Shown here: one piece after another, positions 34,546 to 43,760 of the stretch
How the letters are laid out: every line of letters starts with the position of its first letter
Numbering within the stretch: position 1 is the stretch's first letter
The notes under the pieces: model-generated
The model's input: the letters and a program-made list of their open reading frames with translations, nothing else
Told to the model about the DNA's origin: nothing
Database searches by the model: none
DNA from: Paenibacillus foliorum
Lineage (GTDB): Bacteria > Bacillota > Bacilli > Paenibacillales > NBRC-103111
NCBI RefSeq assembly: GCF_013141765.1
Contig: NZ_WHOD01000062.1
Coordinates: 82,696-146,695 of the forward strand
Direction of reading: 5' to 3'
Length of the DNA stretch: 64,000 nucleotides
Translations under genes and position numbers: made by a program

Positions 34546-34609
34546 CTACATAACCCCCATCAGGTGAAACTCACCTATAATTAGTCAAAAGGCCTAAAGC
34601 ACCATGAAT

Positions 34610-34638
34610 AGTTTAGCAGTACCACACTACAAAGTCAA
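34610..34638 (-). promoter_or_regulatory. Sigma-A promoter of purA
   Basis: On the minus strand TTGACT (34633-34638) and TAAACT (34610-34615) are 17 bases apart. A hairpin AGGTGA-AAC-TCACCT at 34562-34575 lies in the leader. Confidence 0.75.
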
Positions 34639-34640
34639 TA

Positions 34641-34684
34641 AAAACGAACAATACTATGGGCCTATCTTTTAACGTTCGGAAATT
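34641..34684. promoter_or_regulatory. PurBox pair upstream of purA (PurR binding)
   Basis: AATTTCCGAACGTT on the minus strand (34671-34684) and AAAACGAACAATA on the plus strand (34641-34653) match the PurBox pattern AWWWCCGAACWWT. They face each other 17 bases apart, the arrangement known for PurR operators. They lie just upstream of the purA promoter. Confidence 0.75.
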
Positions 34685-35193
34685 GTACATGTTAGGAACA
34701 CTAAGAAATATCCTGTCTCACAATTGCTTCAAATAGACTTATTATTTACATAGTATGTCCATAAATGGTCCACGCCTAGTAAATAGTCCATATTTCAGGA
34801 CGACTTCGCACCTGCCCCGCACCTCCTGATAATGTATCAAGCTGGCCGAGGTACAACGCTGTTTGGTACGCCTAAACAACATTTATGCAAGGAGACTTAG
34901 CTTTACTTCAAAGAACCTAGGAGACCCCACTACAGCGCCGCTCAGGGACGAACCTATCTGTATAATCCTACTTAGAAATAAGCAATTGGCACTTACACTT
35001 TAGCACCAGAATAAGTCCTATGCTTCGCCGCAGCGAACCATAGGACCCCTTGGACCGTTTATAGTAACTTCAGAATGCAGAGACGTTAATCATAGACGGC
35101 CACATTCCCTAAGCTAATCTGTTACGTGTGTTTTTAGCTTCTTAGGCTGTTCCCAGCCTGATAAAAGCTGTATGTTGTGTTGATAGTTGTGCT
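34685..35193. other. 509-base gap between dnaB and the purA control region
   Basis: No gene was found. It contains an almost perfect hairpin at 35016-35047 (GTCCTATG-C-TTCGC with GCGAA-C-CATAGGAC) and a second structured block around 35130-35172 (AGCTT...AGGCT...AGCCT...AAGCT). Neither is followed by a T run on the minus strand, so they are weak as dnaB terminators. Confidence 0.45.
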
Positions 35194-36543
35194 CTATCCT
35201 ACTTCTTGATGCGTTCTGTCCAAACCAACGAACTTATTGAAATTTTTCAAGAAAGCCAGCTCCACCGTACCTACGGGTCCGTTACGCTGCTTAGCTATAA
35301 TAATTTCAATGATATTTTTCTTCTCCGATTCTTTATCGTAATAATCATCACGATACAAGAACGCTACAATATCAGCATCTTGCTCAATCGAACCGGATTC
35401 CCGCAAGTCGGACATCATCGGCCGTTTATCTTGCCGCTGCTCTACACCCCGGCTGAGCTGAGACAATGCAATTACCGGAACATCCAGCTCACGAGCAATT
35501 TGTTTCAATGTACGTGATATTTCGGATACCTCCTGCTGACGGTTATCCCCTTTGCCGCGTCCGTGAATCAGCTGCAAGTAATCGATCAGAATCATCCCGA
35601 GGCCTCTCTCCTGCTTCAGCCTACGGCATTTGGCGCGAATATCGGCCACCGTAACCGATGGCGAATCATCGATATAAATATTCGCCTCGGACAAAGCGCC
35701 AATCGCCATCGTCAGCTTCTCCCAATCGTCCTGCTCCAAAAAGCCTGTCCGCATACGAGTGGCATCAACATTGGCTTCCGCACAAATCATCCGCTGCACA
35801 AGCTGTGGTGCACCCATCTCCAGACTGAAGATGGCGACCGTTTGTTTCTCTCGCACTCCAACATTTTGCGCGATATTCAGAGCGAACGCCGTCTTACCAA
35901 CAGAAGGTCGCGCTGCTACAATAATCAAGTCTGACCGCTGGAAGCCAGCGGTCATTTTATCTAAATCGAGAAACCCGGATTTAATTCCTGTCGTTCCGCC
36001 TTTATTATTATAGAGAAATTCGACCTTGTCGAATACCTCCATTAACACATCGCGGATAGCTATAAATCCAGTGTTCGAACGGCGCTGTGAAATTTCTAGA
36101 ATGCGTTTCTCCGCATCACCCAGCAAATCGCCAATCTCGTCGGTACTGGAGTACCCTTCCGTCACGATATTCGTAGCGGCGCGGATTAATCGCCGCAGCA
36201 TCGACTTCTCCTCGACGATCTGCGCATAGTAGTTGATATTCGCCGCTGTCGGCACCGCATTCGCGAGCTCCGACAAATATTTGATCCCGCCTATTTCCTC
36301 TAGCTCCTGCTTGTTTTGCAGTCGCGCGGTCAGCGTGATCAAGTCAATCGGCTCATTCTCCTCCGCCAGCTCAATCATCGACTCGAAGATGCGTTGATGC
36401 GATGTGCGATAGAAATCATCGCTTGAAATGCGTTCCATCGCGGTTACGAGTGACTCGCTGTCAAGCAAAATAGCGCCGAGCACGGCCTGCTCGGCTTCCA
36501 AATTTTGCGGAGGGATGCGATCTGTAAACATACCTTCGTTCAA
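35194..36543 (-). CDS. dnaB: Replicative DNA helicase DnaB (DnaC in Bacillus)
   Basis: This 449-residue protein has an N-terminal helical domain (P-P-Q-N-L-E-A-E-Q-A-V-L-G-A-I-L-L-D) and a RecA-like motor with Walker A A-R-P-S-V-G-K-T-A-F, Walker B M-I-L-I-D-Y-L-Q-L-I and the arginine-finger region. The hexamer unwinds DNA at the fork. AGGAGG lies eight bases before TTG 36543, which is accepted as the start; an ATG four codons in is an alternative. It follows rplI and lies upstream of purA. Confidence 0.97.
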   Translation of the reverse strand: MNEGMFTDRIPPQNLEAEQAVLGAILLDSESLVTAMERISSDDFYRTSHQRIFESMIELAEENEPIDLITLTARLQNKQELEEIGGIKYLSELANAVPTAANINYYAQIVEEKSMLRRLIRAATNIVTEGYSSTDEIGDLLGDAEKRILEISQRRSNTGFIAIRDVLMEVFDKVEFLYNNKGGTTGIKSGFLDLDKMTAGFQRSDLIIVAARPSVGKTAFALNIAQNVGVREKQTVAIFSLEMGAPQLVQRMICAEANVDATRMRTGFLEQDDWEKLTMAIGALSEANIYIDDSPSVTVADIRAKCRRLKQERGLGMILIDYLQLIHGRGKGDNRQQEVSEISRTLKQIARELDVPVIALSQLSRGVEQRQDKRPMMSDLRESGSIEQDADIVAFLYRDDYYDKESEKKNIIEIIIAKQRNGPVGTVELAFLKNFNKFVGLDRTHQEVG

Positions 36544-36589
36544 GTTCGTCTCCTCCTAGTTTTCAATTTGGAAAAATGGACGCCAATCA

Positions 36590-37036
36590 TTATTCTTCCG
36601 TAACATGAACCTTAAGCTTTGCAGTAACCTCAGGATGAAGCTTTACACCCACTTCAGTAACGCCTAGCGTACGAATCGGGTCCTCCATCAGGATTTTGCG
36701 CTTGTCCAGCTTAATCTTCTGCTGCTTGTCCAGCTCTTCAGCTACCTGCTTACTAGGAATGGCTCCGAATAAACGTCCGTCCTTGCCGGATTTAGCCTTT
36801 AGCTCAACTGTCAAAGCCCCTAGCTTCTTACCTAGCTCTACGGCCTCTTCCTTCTCTTGATCCTTTTTACGCTGCTCCGCTTTTTTCTGATTGTCGATCA
36901 TCTTAACAGACGACTCGTTCGCCGCTGCGGCCAGCTGTTTAGGGAACAAGAAATTCGTTGCGTATCCTTCGGACACCTCTTTTACATCGCCCTTTTTGCC
37001 TTGACCTTTAACATCCTTTAATAAAATAACTTTCAT
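36590..37036 (-). CDS. rplI: Ribosomal protein bL9
   Basis: This 148-residue protein opens M-K-V-I-L-L-K-D-V-K-G-Q-G-K-K-G-D and has the long connecting helix and C-terminal domain of bL9 (F-G-A-I-P-S-K-Q-V-A). It overlaps the gdpP stop by four bases and precedes dnaB, the usual order in bacilli. It binds 23S rRNA at the base of the L1 stalk. Confidence 0.98.
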   Translation of the reverse strand: MKVILLKDVKGQGKKGDVKEVSEGYATNFLFPKQLAAAANESSVKMIDNQKKAEQRKKDQEKEEAVELGKKLGALTVELKAKSGKDGRLFGAIPSKQVAEELDKQQKIKLDKRKILMEDPIRTLGVTEVGVKLHPEVTAKLKVHVTEE

Positions 37037-38994
37037 TCGAAAAGCCCCTCCTCTGCGTGCATCTCACTTAGTATTTGTTTCAATCTTTGTGTCGCTTCTG
37101 AAATCGTTCCTTCGAATTGGGTTGCTGCATTAGTTAAATGCCCGCCGCCACCCATCCGTTCCATAACAATTTGAACATTCATTTGGCCCAGTGACCGGGC
37201 GCTAATACCAATTAATCCATCCGGTCGTTCGCTAATGACGAAAGAAGCCATTATACCTGTCATAGTTAACAATGTATCAGCAACCTGCGCAATGAGCAAC
37301 TGAGAATATTTGCGATTTGGTTCAGTTACAGCAAGTGCGATGTGATCATAGATCACAACCGCGCTCTTGATAACCTCTGACTTCTGGATAAAAGCGTTAA
37401 GATCTTCCTTAAGCAGCCGCTGTACAAGTGATGAATCCGCGCCGTTGCGGCGAAGAAACGATGCGGCTTCAAAGGTTCTTGCTCCTGTAGCCAAGCTGAA
37501 ACTTTTGGTATCCACTACAATTCCAGCTAGCAAAGCTGTCGCTTCTAATACCCCCATCGTTAAACGATCGTTGAAGTATTGCAGCAGCTCTGTCACCAGC
37601 TCACAGGTAGAAGAAGCATAAGGCTCCATATACACCAGCGTCGCATCCTGAATAAACTCCTCACCGCGGCGGTGATGGTCTACAATGAACTTACGCTGCG
37701 TCAGCTGCAGCAGCTTCGGCTCAGCCACCATAGACGCCTTATGCGTGTCCACAACGACAGCAAGCGTTCGTTGATTCGTAATCTGCATAGCCTGCTCCGG
37801 TGTAATAAACCAACGGTTCAGCTTCTCATCTTCAGAGATCGTATCCATCAGCTTTTGAATCGAAGGATTAACCCCTTCCAGCACGATGTATCCTTCCTTA
37901 TTGCTTACATGTACCGCCTTCAATACTCCAATGGCAGCTCCGATTGCATCCATATCCGGATATCGGTGACCCATAATAATAACTTTATCGCATTCTTTGA
38001 TCAGATCGCGCAGCGCATGAGAGATAACCCTTGCCCGTACCCGCGTCCTTTTCTCAACAGCATTAGAACGCCCCCCATAGAAAGACAGCCGCTCTCCTAT
38101 CTTTACAGCAACCTGATCGCCACCGCGCCCTAACGCCATATCCAAGCTCGTCTGAGCTAACTGCCCAAGCTCCGTTAATGAATCACTGCCAGAAGCAATC
38201 CCTACACTCAGCGTAAGCGGCAGCTTATGTTCGATAGTTAAATCCCGCACCTCGTCCAATATTTCAAAACGCGATTGCTCCAAAGCCTTTAAGCCCTTTT
38301 GATCCATTAGAATCAAATACCGGTCCGATGCGGTTCGACGCAAATACACGTTATTTTTCAGAGCCCATTCCGTAATTTCTCCGGTTACTCTAGCCATCAT
38401 AATACTGCGGGTTTGGTCGTCCATTCCCTGAGTAGCCTCTTCCAAATTATCCATGGTGACAATCCCTATAGCAAGCTTGCCCTCTTCAAAGCGTATCGAC
38501 AATTGTTTGAAGGCCGTTATATCCGTAAAGTACAACAGTCTTTCATCCTGCTTAAGCTGCACCATATACAAGTTTTTGCCAACCGCAATTTCAAGCTTAA
38601 TTTCCTTCTCCTTACGCGACTTCAAAGAAGGGAACAGCTCCAATAACTGCTCGCCAATCAATGATTCCTTACCGAGCATCTTCGCCACGAATGGATTATG
38701 CCATTCAATAACCTTCTCTTCATTGTAGAGCAGAATCCCTAAGGGAAGCTCATGTATTACATCCGTCCCGGCACGTTTGATCCGATGGGAAAGCGTAGCT
38801 ACATAATGGTTCAATTCCTTGCGAAACGCTTGCTCTGCCTTCAAAGTAAAATACGCTAAAATCCCGCATAGAAACAGGGCAATCACACCGATTACCCATT
38901 GATACATTAGCAATATAAAAATCAAAACTAGCATTAAAACAAATATCCATACGATATGCAAGCCGTGCCAACGCTTTAGCAGGAACTTCGGCAT
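37033..38994 (-). CDS. gdpP: Cyclic-di-AMP phosphodiesterase GdpP
   Basis: This 653-residue protein has two N-terminal transmembrane helices (about 12-50), a PAS-like domain, a degenerate GGDEF domain (about 170-300) and a DHH-DHHA1 phosphodiesterase. The catalytic motifs are G-H-R-Y-P-D-M-D-A-I-G near 342, V-V-D-T-H and I-V-D-H-H-R-R-G near 420, then G-G-G-H in the last domain. GdpP degrades cyclic-di-AMP and so affects wall stress and potassium balance. It overlaps rplI and follows yybS. Membership of this family is very secure. Confidence 0.96.
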   Translation of the reverse strand: MPKFLLKRWHGLHIVWIFVLMLVLIFILLMYQWVIGVIALFLCGILAYFTLKAEQAFRKELNHYVATLSHRIKRAGTDVIHELPLGILLYNEEKVIEWHNPFVAKMLGKESLIGEQLLELFPSLKSRKEKEIKLEIAVGKNLYMVQLKQDERLLYFTDITAFKQLSIRFEEGKLAIGIVTMDNLEEATQGMDDQTRSIMMARVTGEITEWALKNNVYLRRTASDRYLILMDQKGLKALEQSRFEILDEVRDLTIEHKLPLTLSVGIASGSDSLTELGQLAQTSLDMALGRGGDQVAVKIGERLSFYGGRSNAVEKRTRVRARVISHALRDLIKECDKVIIMGHRYPDMDAIGAAIGVLKAVHVSNKEGYIVLEGVNPSIQKLMDTISEDEKLNRWFITPEQAMQITNQRTLAVVVDTHKASMVAEPKLLQLTQRKFIVDHHRRGEEFIQDATLVYMEPYASSTCELVTELLQYFNDRLTMGVLEATALLAGIVVDTKSFSLATGARTFEAASFLRRNGADSSLVQRLLKEDLNAFIQKSEVIKSAVVIYDHIALAVTEPNRKYSQLLIAQVADTLLTMTGIMASFVISERPDGLIGISARSLGQMNVQIVMERMGGGGHLTNAATQFEGTISEATQRLKQILSEMHAEEGLFE

Positions 38995-39017
38995 TCATCT
39001 CGCCCCTAATCCATACT

Positions 39018-39953
39018 TTATTTTCCAGTCATGCGTTCACGGATTGGGAACGCTACATCGAACACACCAAGCAGACTGAACATAAAGTAAGCCGGCGGAA
39101 AAATCAACAAAACTATAATACCGATGATTGGAAGTGTTCGGTTCCATTGCTTCGAATGAGCTACATAGAATAGAAACGCTATAGCTTGTATAGCAAACAC
39201 AGCCGTGAGCAGCGGTAATAAGTTTAATAACAGCGTAAAAAAAATCGAGTTTGAATCACTTACGAAAAACTCCATAAACAAAGCTATGACGTAATACCAG
39301 ACGAATGACTTTGGCAGCATCCAATCGCGGATAGGTTTGAACGCCGGTATAGCTTCACCTGATCGATTCAATAGCTTTCGAGCTAACCAATGCGCTACTA
39401 CGATAAGGAACAGTGAAGATACGATCATATAAAAAGGAAGCATCTGACTCATTAGTTGTACCAAGGTATCTGGGTCAATTGCTATCATACTTCTTAATTG
39501 CGTAGGCATTGTTTCCATAACACTTAGCATAAACTGTTTCATTTTGCTAATTAGATTAAGTCCGAACAAGTACGCGACCAATATACTCAGCAGCATTTCG
39601 GCCAACAACGTTATAGTACCCACGGTCAGAACCGTTCTAGCAGGAGCTCGTTTCTTATACAAATTGCCCATTTGAATAACCGGCGGCAGAAAGAACAGTG
39701 AAATGGCTATAAGCACCACACCCACCCATCCCGTTATGAGCAATGAGGTTGCTACATACACAGCGGCCAAGCTGATACCATAATAAATCAGAAATCGCTT
39801 CGTCTCTAGCTTCACGTATTGCACCAGGATAGGTACCATCAATAAGCTAAAAGTAATGATATTCAATGGTGATAAAATCGATAGGAGCAAAACAACTGTC
39901 ATCAAGCTCCAACCAAGCATACTTCTTGCGGAACCTTTCCCCAACACATTCAC
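39018..39953 (-). CDS. yybS: YybS-family membrane protein (DUF2232)
   Basis: This 311-residue protein contains about seven to eight hydrophobic helices, starting with M-L-G-W-S-L-M-T-V-V-L-L-L-S-I-L-S-P-L-N-I-I-T. Position before gdpP matches YybS, a DUF2232 protein resembling the S-component of energy-coupling-factor transporters. Starts at GTG 39953 or possibly TTG 39944, which has GAGGTG six bases upstream. It overlaps the stop of a 50-codon frame by three or four bases. Function unknown. Confidence 0.88.
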   Translation of the reverse strand: MNVLGKGSARSMLGWSLMTVVLLLSILSPLNIITFSLLMVPILVQYVKLETKRFLIYYGISLAAVYVATSLLITGWVGVVLIAISLFFLPPVIQMGNLYKKRAPARTVLTVGTITLLAEMLLSILVAYLFGLNLISKMKQFMLSVMETMPTQLRSMIAIDPDTLVQLMSQMLPFYMIVSSLFLIVVAHWLARKLLNRSGEAIPAFKPIRDWMLPKSFVWYYVIALFMEFFVSDSNSIFFTLLLNLLPLLTAVFAIQAIAFLFYVAHSKQWNRTLPIIGIIVLLIFPPAYFMFSLLGVFDVAFPIRERMTGK

Positions 39954-40102
39954 CTCTTACGCATATGTTCTACCAAAGCAGATAAATCGTCATACCATTG
40001 TTCCAATTGGTGACATTCAGCTTTATGCTTCTTCATTTTTTCCAAAATCACTTTATCTAAACTGCGAAATGAGATGTCTAACCTACTTCCAAGCCTAACC
40101 AT
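39950..40102 (-). CDS. Small helical protein upstream of yybS, 50 residues
   Basis: The frame reads M-V-R-L-G-S-R-L-D-I-S-F-R-S-L-D, continues with a charged helix (V-I-L-E-K-M-K-K-H-K-A-E-C-H-Q-L-E-Q-W-Y-D-D-L) and ends R-K-R. Its stop overlaps the yybS start, a common sign of a real coupled gene. There is no good ribosome binding site: a TATAAT sits eight bases upstream of the ATG, so the transcript could be leaderless or the true start could be elsewhere. Family not recognised. Confidence 0.5.
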   Translation of the reverse strand: MVRLGSRLDISFRSLDKVILEKMKKHKAECHQLEQWYDDLSALVEHMRKR

Positions 40103-40122
40103 TAGTTAATTATACCACAATT

Positions 40123-40539
40123 TTAAACCTTTTGTTCGGCTTGCCACAGCTTGAAGCAATAATCAATGATCTCTCTTCTACGGATAATTCCAATAAATAC
40201 CTCACTGTCATCAATCACAGGTACATAGTTTTGATTAGTTGCCAATGTGATTAAATCCTGCATTTGCTGATCAATACGTACAGGCTTTATAGCCATATGC
40301 TGAGCCACATCCCGAAGATGGACTTTATGTGCGTTATCAAAACCAATTTCAGGGGAATGCTTTAATTTCCACAAAAGATCCCCTTCCGTAATCGTACCTA
40401 CATATTTGCCATCCTCGTTCACAAGAGGAACCGCAGAATAGCGGTGATATTCCATACGTTCCAGCGCCTGGCGCATTGTAGAATTAGGAGATAAATAAAT
40501 AACATCATCTTTAGGCACAAGAAAAAAAGCAATATTCAC
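40123..40539 (-). CDS. Tandem CBS-domain protein
   Basis: This 138-residue protein is made of two CBS motifs (I-Y-L-S-P-N-S-T-M-R-Q-A-L-E-R-M-E-Y-H-R-Y-S-A-V-P-L-V and later N-Q-N-Y-V-P-V-I-D-D-S-E-V-F-I-G-I-I-R-R-R-E-I). A CBS pair usually binds adenine nucleotides as an energy or second-messenger sensor. It is the first gene of the unit leading to yybS-gdpP, which degrades cyclic-di-AMP, so adenine nucleotide sensing fits. It starts at GTG 40539. Specific ligand unknown. Confidence 0.88.
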   Translation of the reverse strand: MNIAFFLVPKDDVIYLSPNSTMRQALERMEYHRYSAVPLVNEDGKYVGTITEGDLLWKLKHSPEIGFDNAHKVHLRDVAQHMAIKPVRIDQQMQDLITLATNQNYVPVIDDSEVFIGIIRRREIIDYCFKLWQAEQKV

Positions 40540-40752
40540 CTAAGCCACCCTTTCCAAGTAATAATTACATCCAACCTTACCCTACTTCATAATACACTAT
40601 GATTCCAAAGGAAGATATACGACTGCACATCCTTTTATTGTACTAAAATAAAGAATCCAGTGCATCGCCATTAAGCAGGTTCTACTCAGACAAAAAGACA
40701 ACTGGTGCACGAAGCCCAGCTGTCCCACTGTAATACAAACCTATTTCAACTA

Positions 40753-43359
40753 CTATTTAATAGTAACGCTAACCTTTGTCTTCAAGTTAGAAAAGCTCAC
40801 CGTTATTATTGCCGTTCCTTTACCGGTAGCTTTGATAACCCCGTCTTTTACATCTGCGATCATAATATTTGAGCTTGTCCACATAGCAGGCTTGGTTACA
40901 TCTTCATCAAAACCATCCGTATAGGTGGCTATTGCCTGAATTTCACCCTCTTCGCCCTCTTTAAGCTCCATCTTTACAACATTAGTTTTCAAATATTTAA
41001 GTGTACCGATTTCAACAGGCACCGTAATTGTTTTTCCGCCAAAGTTGGCTGATAAGGTTAGTTTTCCTGGAGCCGAAGTTGTTAAAAGCCCACTACTAAC
41101 ATCTGCAATTTTATAATTAGAAGTTTTCCAAGCTGCATCATCAGTGACATCTTTAGTAGTTCCATCTGACAGTGTCGCTGTTAATTTAACCTGTATCGAT
41201 TGCCCTGTTTTCAATGCAATGAAACGTTGGTCGGCCTCCAGCTTCTGAACAACACCTATTTCAACAGGTATGGTAATGCTTTTACCTCCATAAGTGGCTG
41301 TAATAGTCGCTTTACCGCGTGTAACAGGTGTTACTACTCCTGTGTTGGATACTTGCGCTACAAGGGCATTGCTCGTTTTCCACTCCGCCTCAGCAGTAAC
41401 ATCGTGGGATACATCTAATATATCCATTGCGGACAGCGTAATTTGCTTCACTTCGCCTAAATCAAAAATCAAATAAGGGATATTAGCAGTTAATTTATTA
41501 GCCGTATCTACCTGAACGCTAAACGTTATAGATTTATTATCTACGGTTGCCGTAACTTGTGTTTCGCCAGCTCCTATTGCCGTGATCTTGCCATCCTCCA
41601 CAGTTGCAGCCTTCTGATTAGAACTGGTCCATTCTCCCTCGGTTGTTACCTCTTTGGTAGTGCCGTCTGTATATTTGGCCGTAACGGTAAGCTGCTGATT
41701 GCCGCCTTTTTTCATGACCACGTTGGTTTGATCCTTCGAAGTCAGACTCTCAATAACGCCTACGGACACTTTAACTGTTGCAGTCTTGGTCCCATACTTC
41801 GCAGTGATCGAGGCAGCTCCTGTTGCTATCCCCGTTATGTTACCGTTATTTACACTGGCCGTTTCAACAGAACTCGACAACCATTCTGCCTTGCTTGTAA
41901 TATCGACTTTGCCTCTCTCATCAGGATAAATCGCATAGAGAGTGATTGGCTCAGAAGCTCCTACTTGGAAATTAACAGCCTTCTTCGATAATTCTAAAGA
42001 AGTGGGAATATCAACGAGTACTTTGGCAGATATGCTCTTTCCGCCATATGTAGCAGTAACCTTTGTTTCGCCAGACTTATAGGTGGATATTTTACCTTTC
42101 GTAACAAAAGCAATCGCATCATTCTCTACGGTCCACTCTGCACTCTCGGTTACCTCATTATTCGTTGTTCCGTCCGCATACGTAGCATACAGCTTAAGCT
42201 GTCCAGGTGTCCCTACTTGTAATGAATAGACTTCTTTATCTAGCTCCAGTCTACGCGGCACATCTACATCAACAACAGTTGTGACCATTTTTTCTCCGAA
42301 TTGGGCTGTAATCGTTGCTTCACCAATCGAATTCGCAGTCAGCTTACCCTTATAGACATAGACGATATTCTCATCACTCGACGTCCACTCTGCACGATCA
42401 GTAATATTCTCGGGCTTTCCATCTCCAGTAGTGGCATAAGTAGCCCACAACGTTAGTTCATCTGTTTTATTCTTTTTCATAAAGACATTTTGCTTATCAA
42501 CATCCAGCTTAATGGCATTATCTACATCAACCTTAAACGTAGTGCTTTGCGTACCATAAGTAGCGGTAATAGTTGCTTTACCAGGTCCGTATCCGGTTAC
42601 TACTCCTTTTAACACATCCGCTACAGTTCCCTTGTCCGTTACATATTCCGCCATATCTGCGACATCCACTTTATCACCGTTCGGATAGGTGGCCATCAGC
42701 ACGACTTTAGCCTCACCTTTTAACAACAAGGATATCTGCGGTTTCTCGGCATCAATACGCTTCACTATTTCAACATTAACCGGTAAACTCAACGTTTGAT
42801 TGTTATATTTAGCTGTAATAGTCGCCTTTCCCGAACTAAGACCTTGTACCAATCCATTAGTTACAGTTGCAACCGAATTATTATCACTTGACCAATCTGC
42901 TTTAGTTGTAACAATCTGATTAGATCCATCATCATAGTAAGCAGTCAGAATAATATCATCCGTTTTGCCTAGCCTTAAATCTATCGACTGTTTATTTTTT
43001 GTCATCGTTTTTACGCGCTTTGTGACCGTTACATTTACAAAAACAGTTTTACCCAAATAAGTCGCCGTAAGGACTGCTGTACCTTCCTTTTTACCGGTTA
43101 CTACACCTGCATACACAGTTGCAATGTCTTCTGATTTGGAAATCCATTCCGTTTTCACAGTTACATTCTCAGTTGAATTAGATACAAATACGGCTGTAGC
43201 CGTTAAATTGGTAGTGGCTCCTATTTCTAGCGATACCTCATTTTTATTCAGCACTAGACTAGAAATCTCATCAGCAGCAAAAACATTCGTACTCGTCAAA
43301 TTGCTTGTAGCTACTATAAAGATAGTCAATAATAGCAGTAATCGGGTAAATCTAAACAT
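40753..43359 (-). CDS. Secreted surface protein made of ten Big_2-type Ig-like repeats
   Basis: This 868-residue protein has a signal peptide (M-F-R-F-T-R-L-L-L-L-L-T-I-F-I-V-A-T-S ending in V-F-A) and ten consecutive repeats of about 80-85 residues. Each has the Big_2 pattern L-x-L-x-x-G-x-x-x-x-L-x-A-x-Y-x-D-G through E-W-x-S-S-N-x-x-x-A-x-V-x-x-G-x-x-T-x-x-x-x-G-x-A-x-I-T-A-x-Y-G. No LPxTG, SLH or transmembrane anchor is visible, so it is probably released or held by other proteins. Such repeats act as spacers or adhesive modules. A sigma-A promoter (43483-43512) precedes it; it is monocistronic. Confidence 0.9.
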   Translation of the reverse strand: MFRFTRLLLLLTIFIVATSNLTSTNVFAADEISSLVLNKNEVSLEIGATTNLTATAVFVSNSTENVTVKTEWISKSEDIATVYAGVVTGKKEGTAVLTATYLGKTVFVNVTVTKRVKTMTKNKQSIDLRLGKTDDIILTAYYDDGSNQIVTTKADWSSDNNSVATVTNGLVQGLSSGKATITAKYNNQTLSLPVNVEIVKRIDAEKPQISLLLKGEAKVVLMATYPNGDKVDVADMAEYVTDKGTVADVLKGVVTGYGPGKATITATYGTQSTTFKVDVDNAIKLDVDKQNVFMKKNKTDELTLWATYATTGDGKPENITDRAEWTSSDENIVYVYKGKLTANSIGEATITAQFGEKMVTTVVDVDVPRRLELDKEVYSLQVGTPGQLKLYATYADGTTNNEVTESAEWTVENDAIAFVTKGKISTYKSGETKVTATYGGKSISAKVLVDIPTSLELSKKAVNFQVGASEPITLYAIYPDERGKVDITSKAEWLSSSVETASVNNGNITGIATGAASITAKYGTKTATVKVSVGVIESLTSKDQTNVVMKKGGNQQLTVTAKYTDGTTKEVTTEGEWTSSNQKAATVEDGKITAIGAGETQVTATVDNKSITFSVQVDTANKLTANIPYLIFDLGEVKQITLSAMDILDVSHDVTAEAEWKTSNALVAQVSNTGVVTPVTRGKATITATYGGKSITIPVEIGVVQKLEADQRFIALKTGQSIQVKLTATLSDGTTKDVTDDAAWKTSNYKIADVSSGLLTTSAPGKLTLSANFGGKTITVPVEIGTLKYLKTNVVKMELKEGEEGEIQAIATYTDGFDEDVTKPAMWTSSNIMIADVKDGVIKATGKGTAIITVSFSNLKTKVSVTIK

Positions 43360-43482
43360 AAACTCTTACCTCCGTTGTATGGATCTCTAGTTAAACTCAT
43401 ACCTGATTGCACACTTTCATCCAACTAATTAGGTCGTCTACTAAATATCGGTTATTTTGTCGGAAAAATTTATACTAACACT

Positions 43483-43512
43483 AATATAATTTTATTAACA
43501 TCATTAAGTCAA
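43483..43512 (-). promoter_or_regulatory. Sigma-A promoter of the Big_2 protein gene
   Basis: TTGACT (43507-43512 on the minus strand) and TATATT (43483-43488) are separated by 18 bases, about 125 bases before the start codon. Confidence 0.65.
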
Positions 43513-43553
43513 TGACTAGGATCCGTTTGAGGGCCCTTCCAGAAAATACGAAA

Positions 43554-43569
43554 GACGCCTTGCGGCGTC
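43554..43569. repeat. GC-rich hairpin between rpsR and the Big_2 gene
   Basis: GACGCC and GGCGTC with a four-base loop are flanked by AAA and TTT, so it may act as a second, weak, bidirectional terminator. The rest of 43570-43711 shows no gene. Confidence 0.5.
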
Positions 43570-43711
43570 CTTTAGTGTACAAATTTATCCACTCGCTTAC
43601 TCTTACGGAACATTATTCTACTACTTGTCTTGAATGTGGGTACAGTAAAATAGCGCCTCTAAACTTTCCCCTTGTCCATGTAATTAGACATAGAGAAACT
43701 GTTCGCGGTAG

Positions 43712-43750
43712 CAAAAAAAAACAGTCGATTGGCTAAACCCAATCGACTGT
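43712..43750 (-). terminator. Intrinsic terminator of the rpsF-ssb-rpsR operon
   Basis: ACAGTCGATTGG (43721-43732) pairs perfectly with CCAATCGACTGT (43739-43750) and is followed on the minus strand by a run of nine T residues. It starts ten bases past the rpsR stop. Confidence 0.95.
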
Positions 43751-43760
43751 CTCCTTATTA

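Noticed and set aside
37579..38133. 184-codon plus-strand open frame
   Set aside because: It is antisense to the catalytic domain of gdpP.
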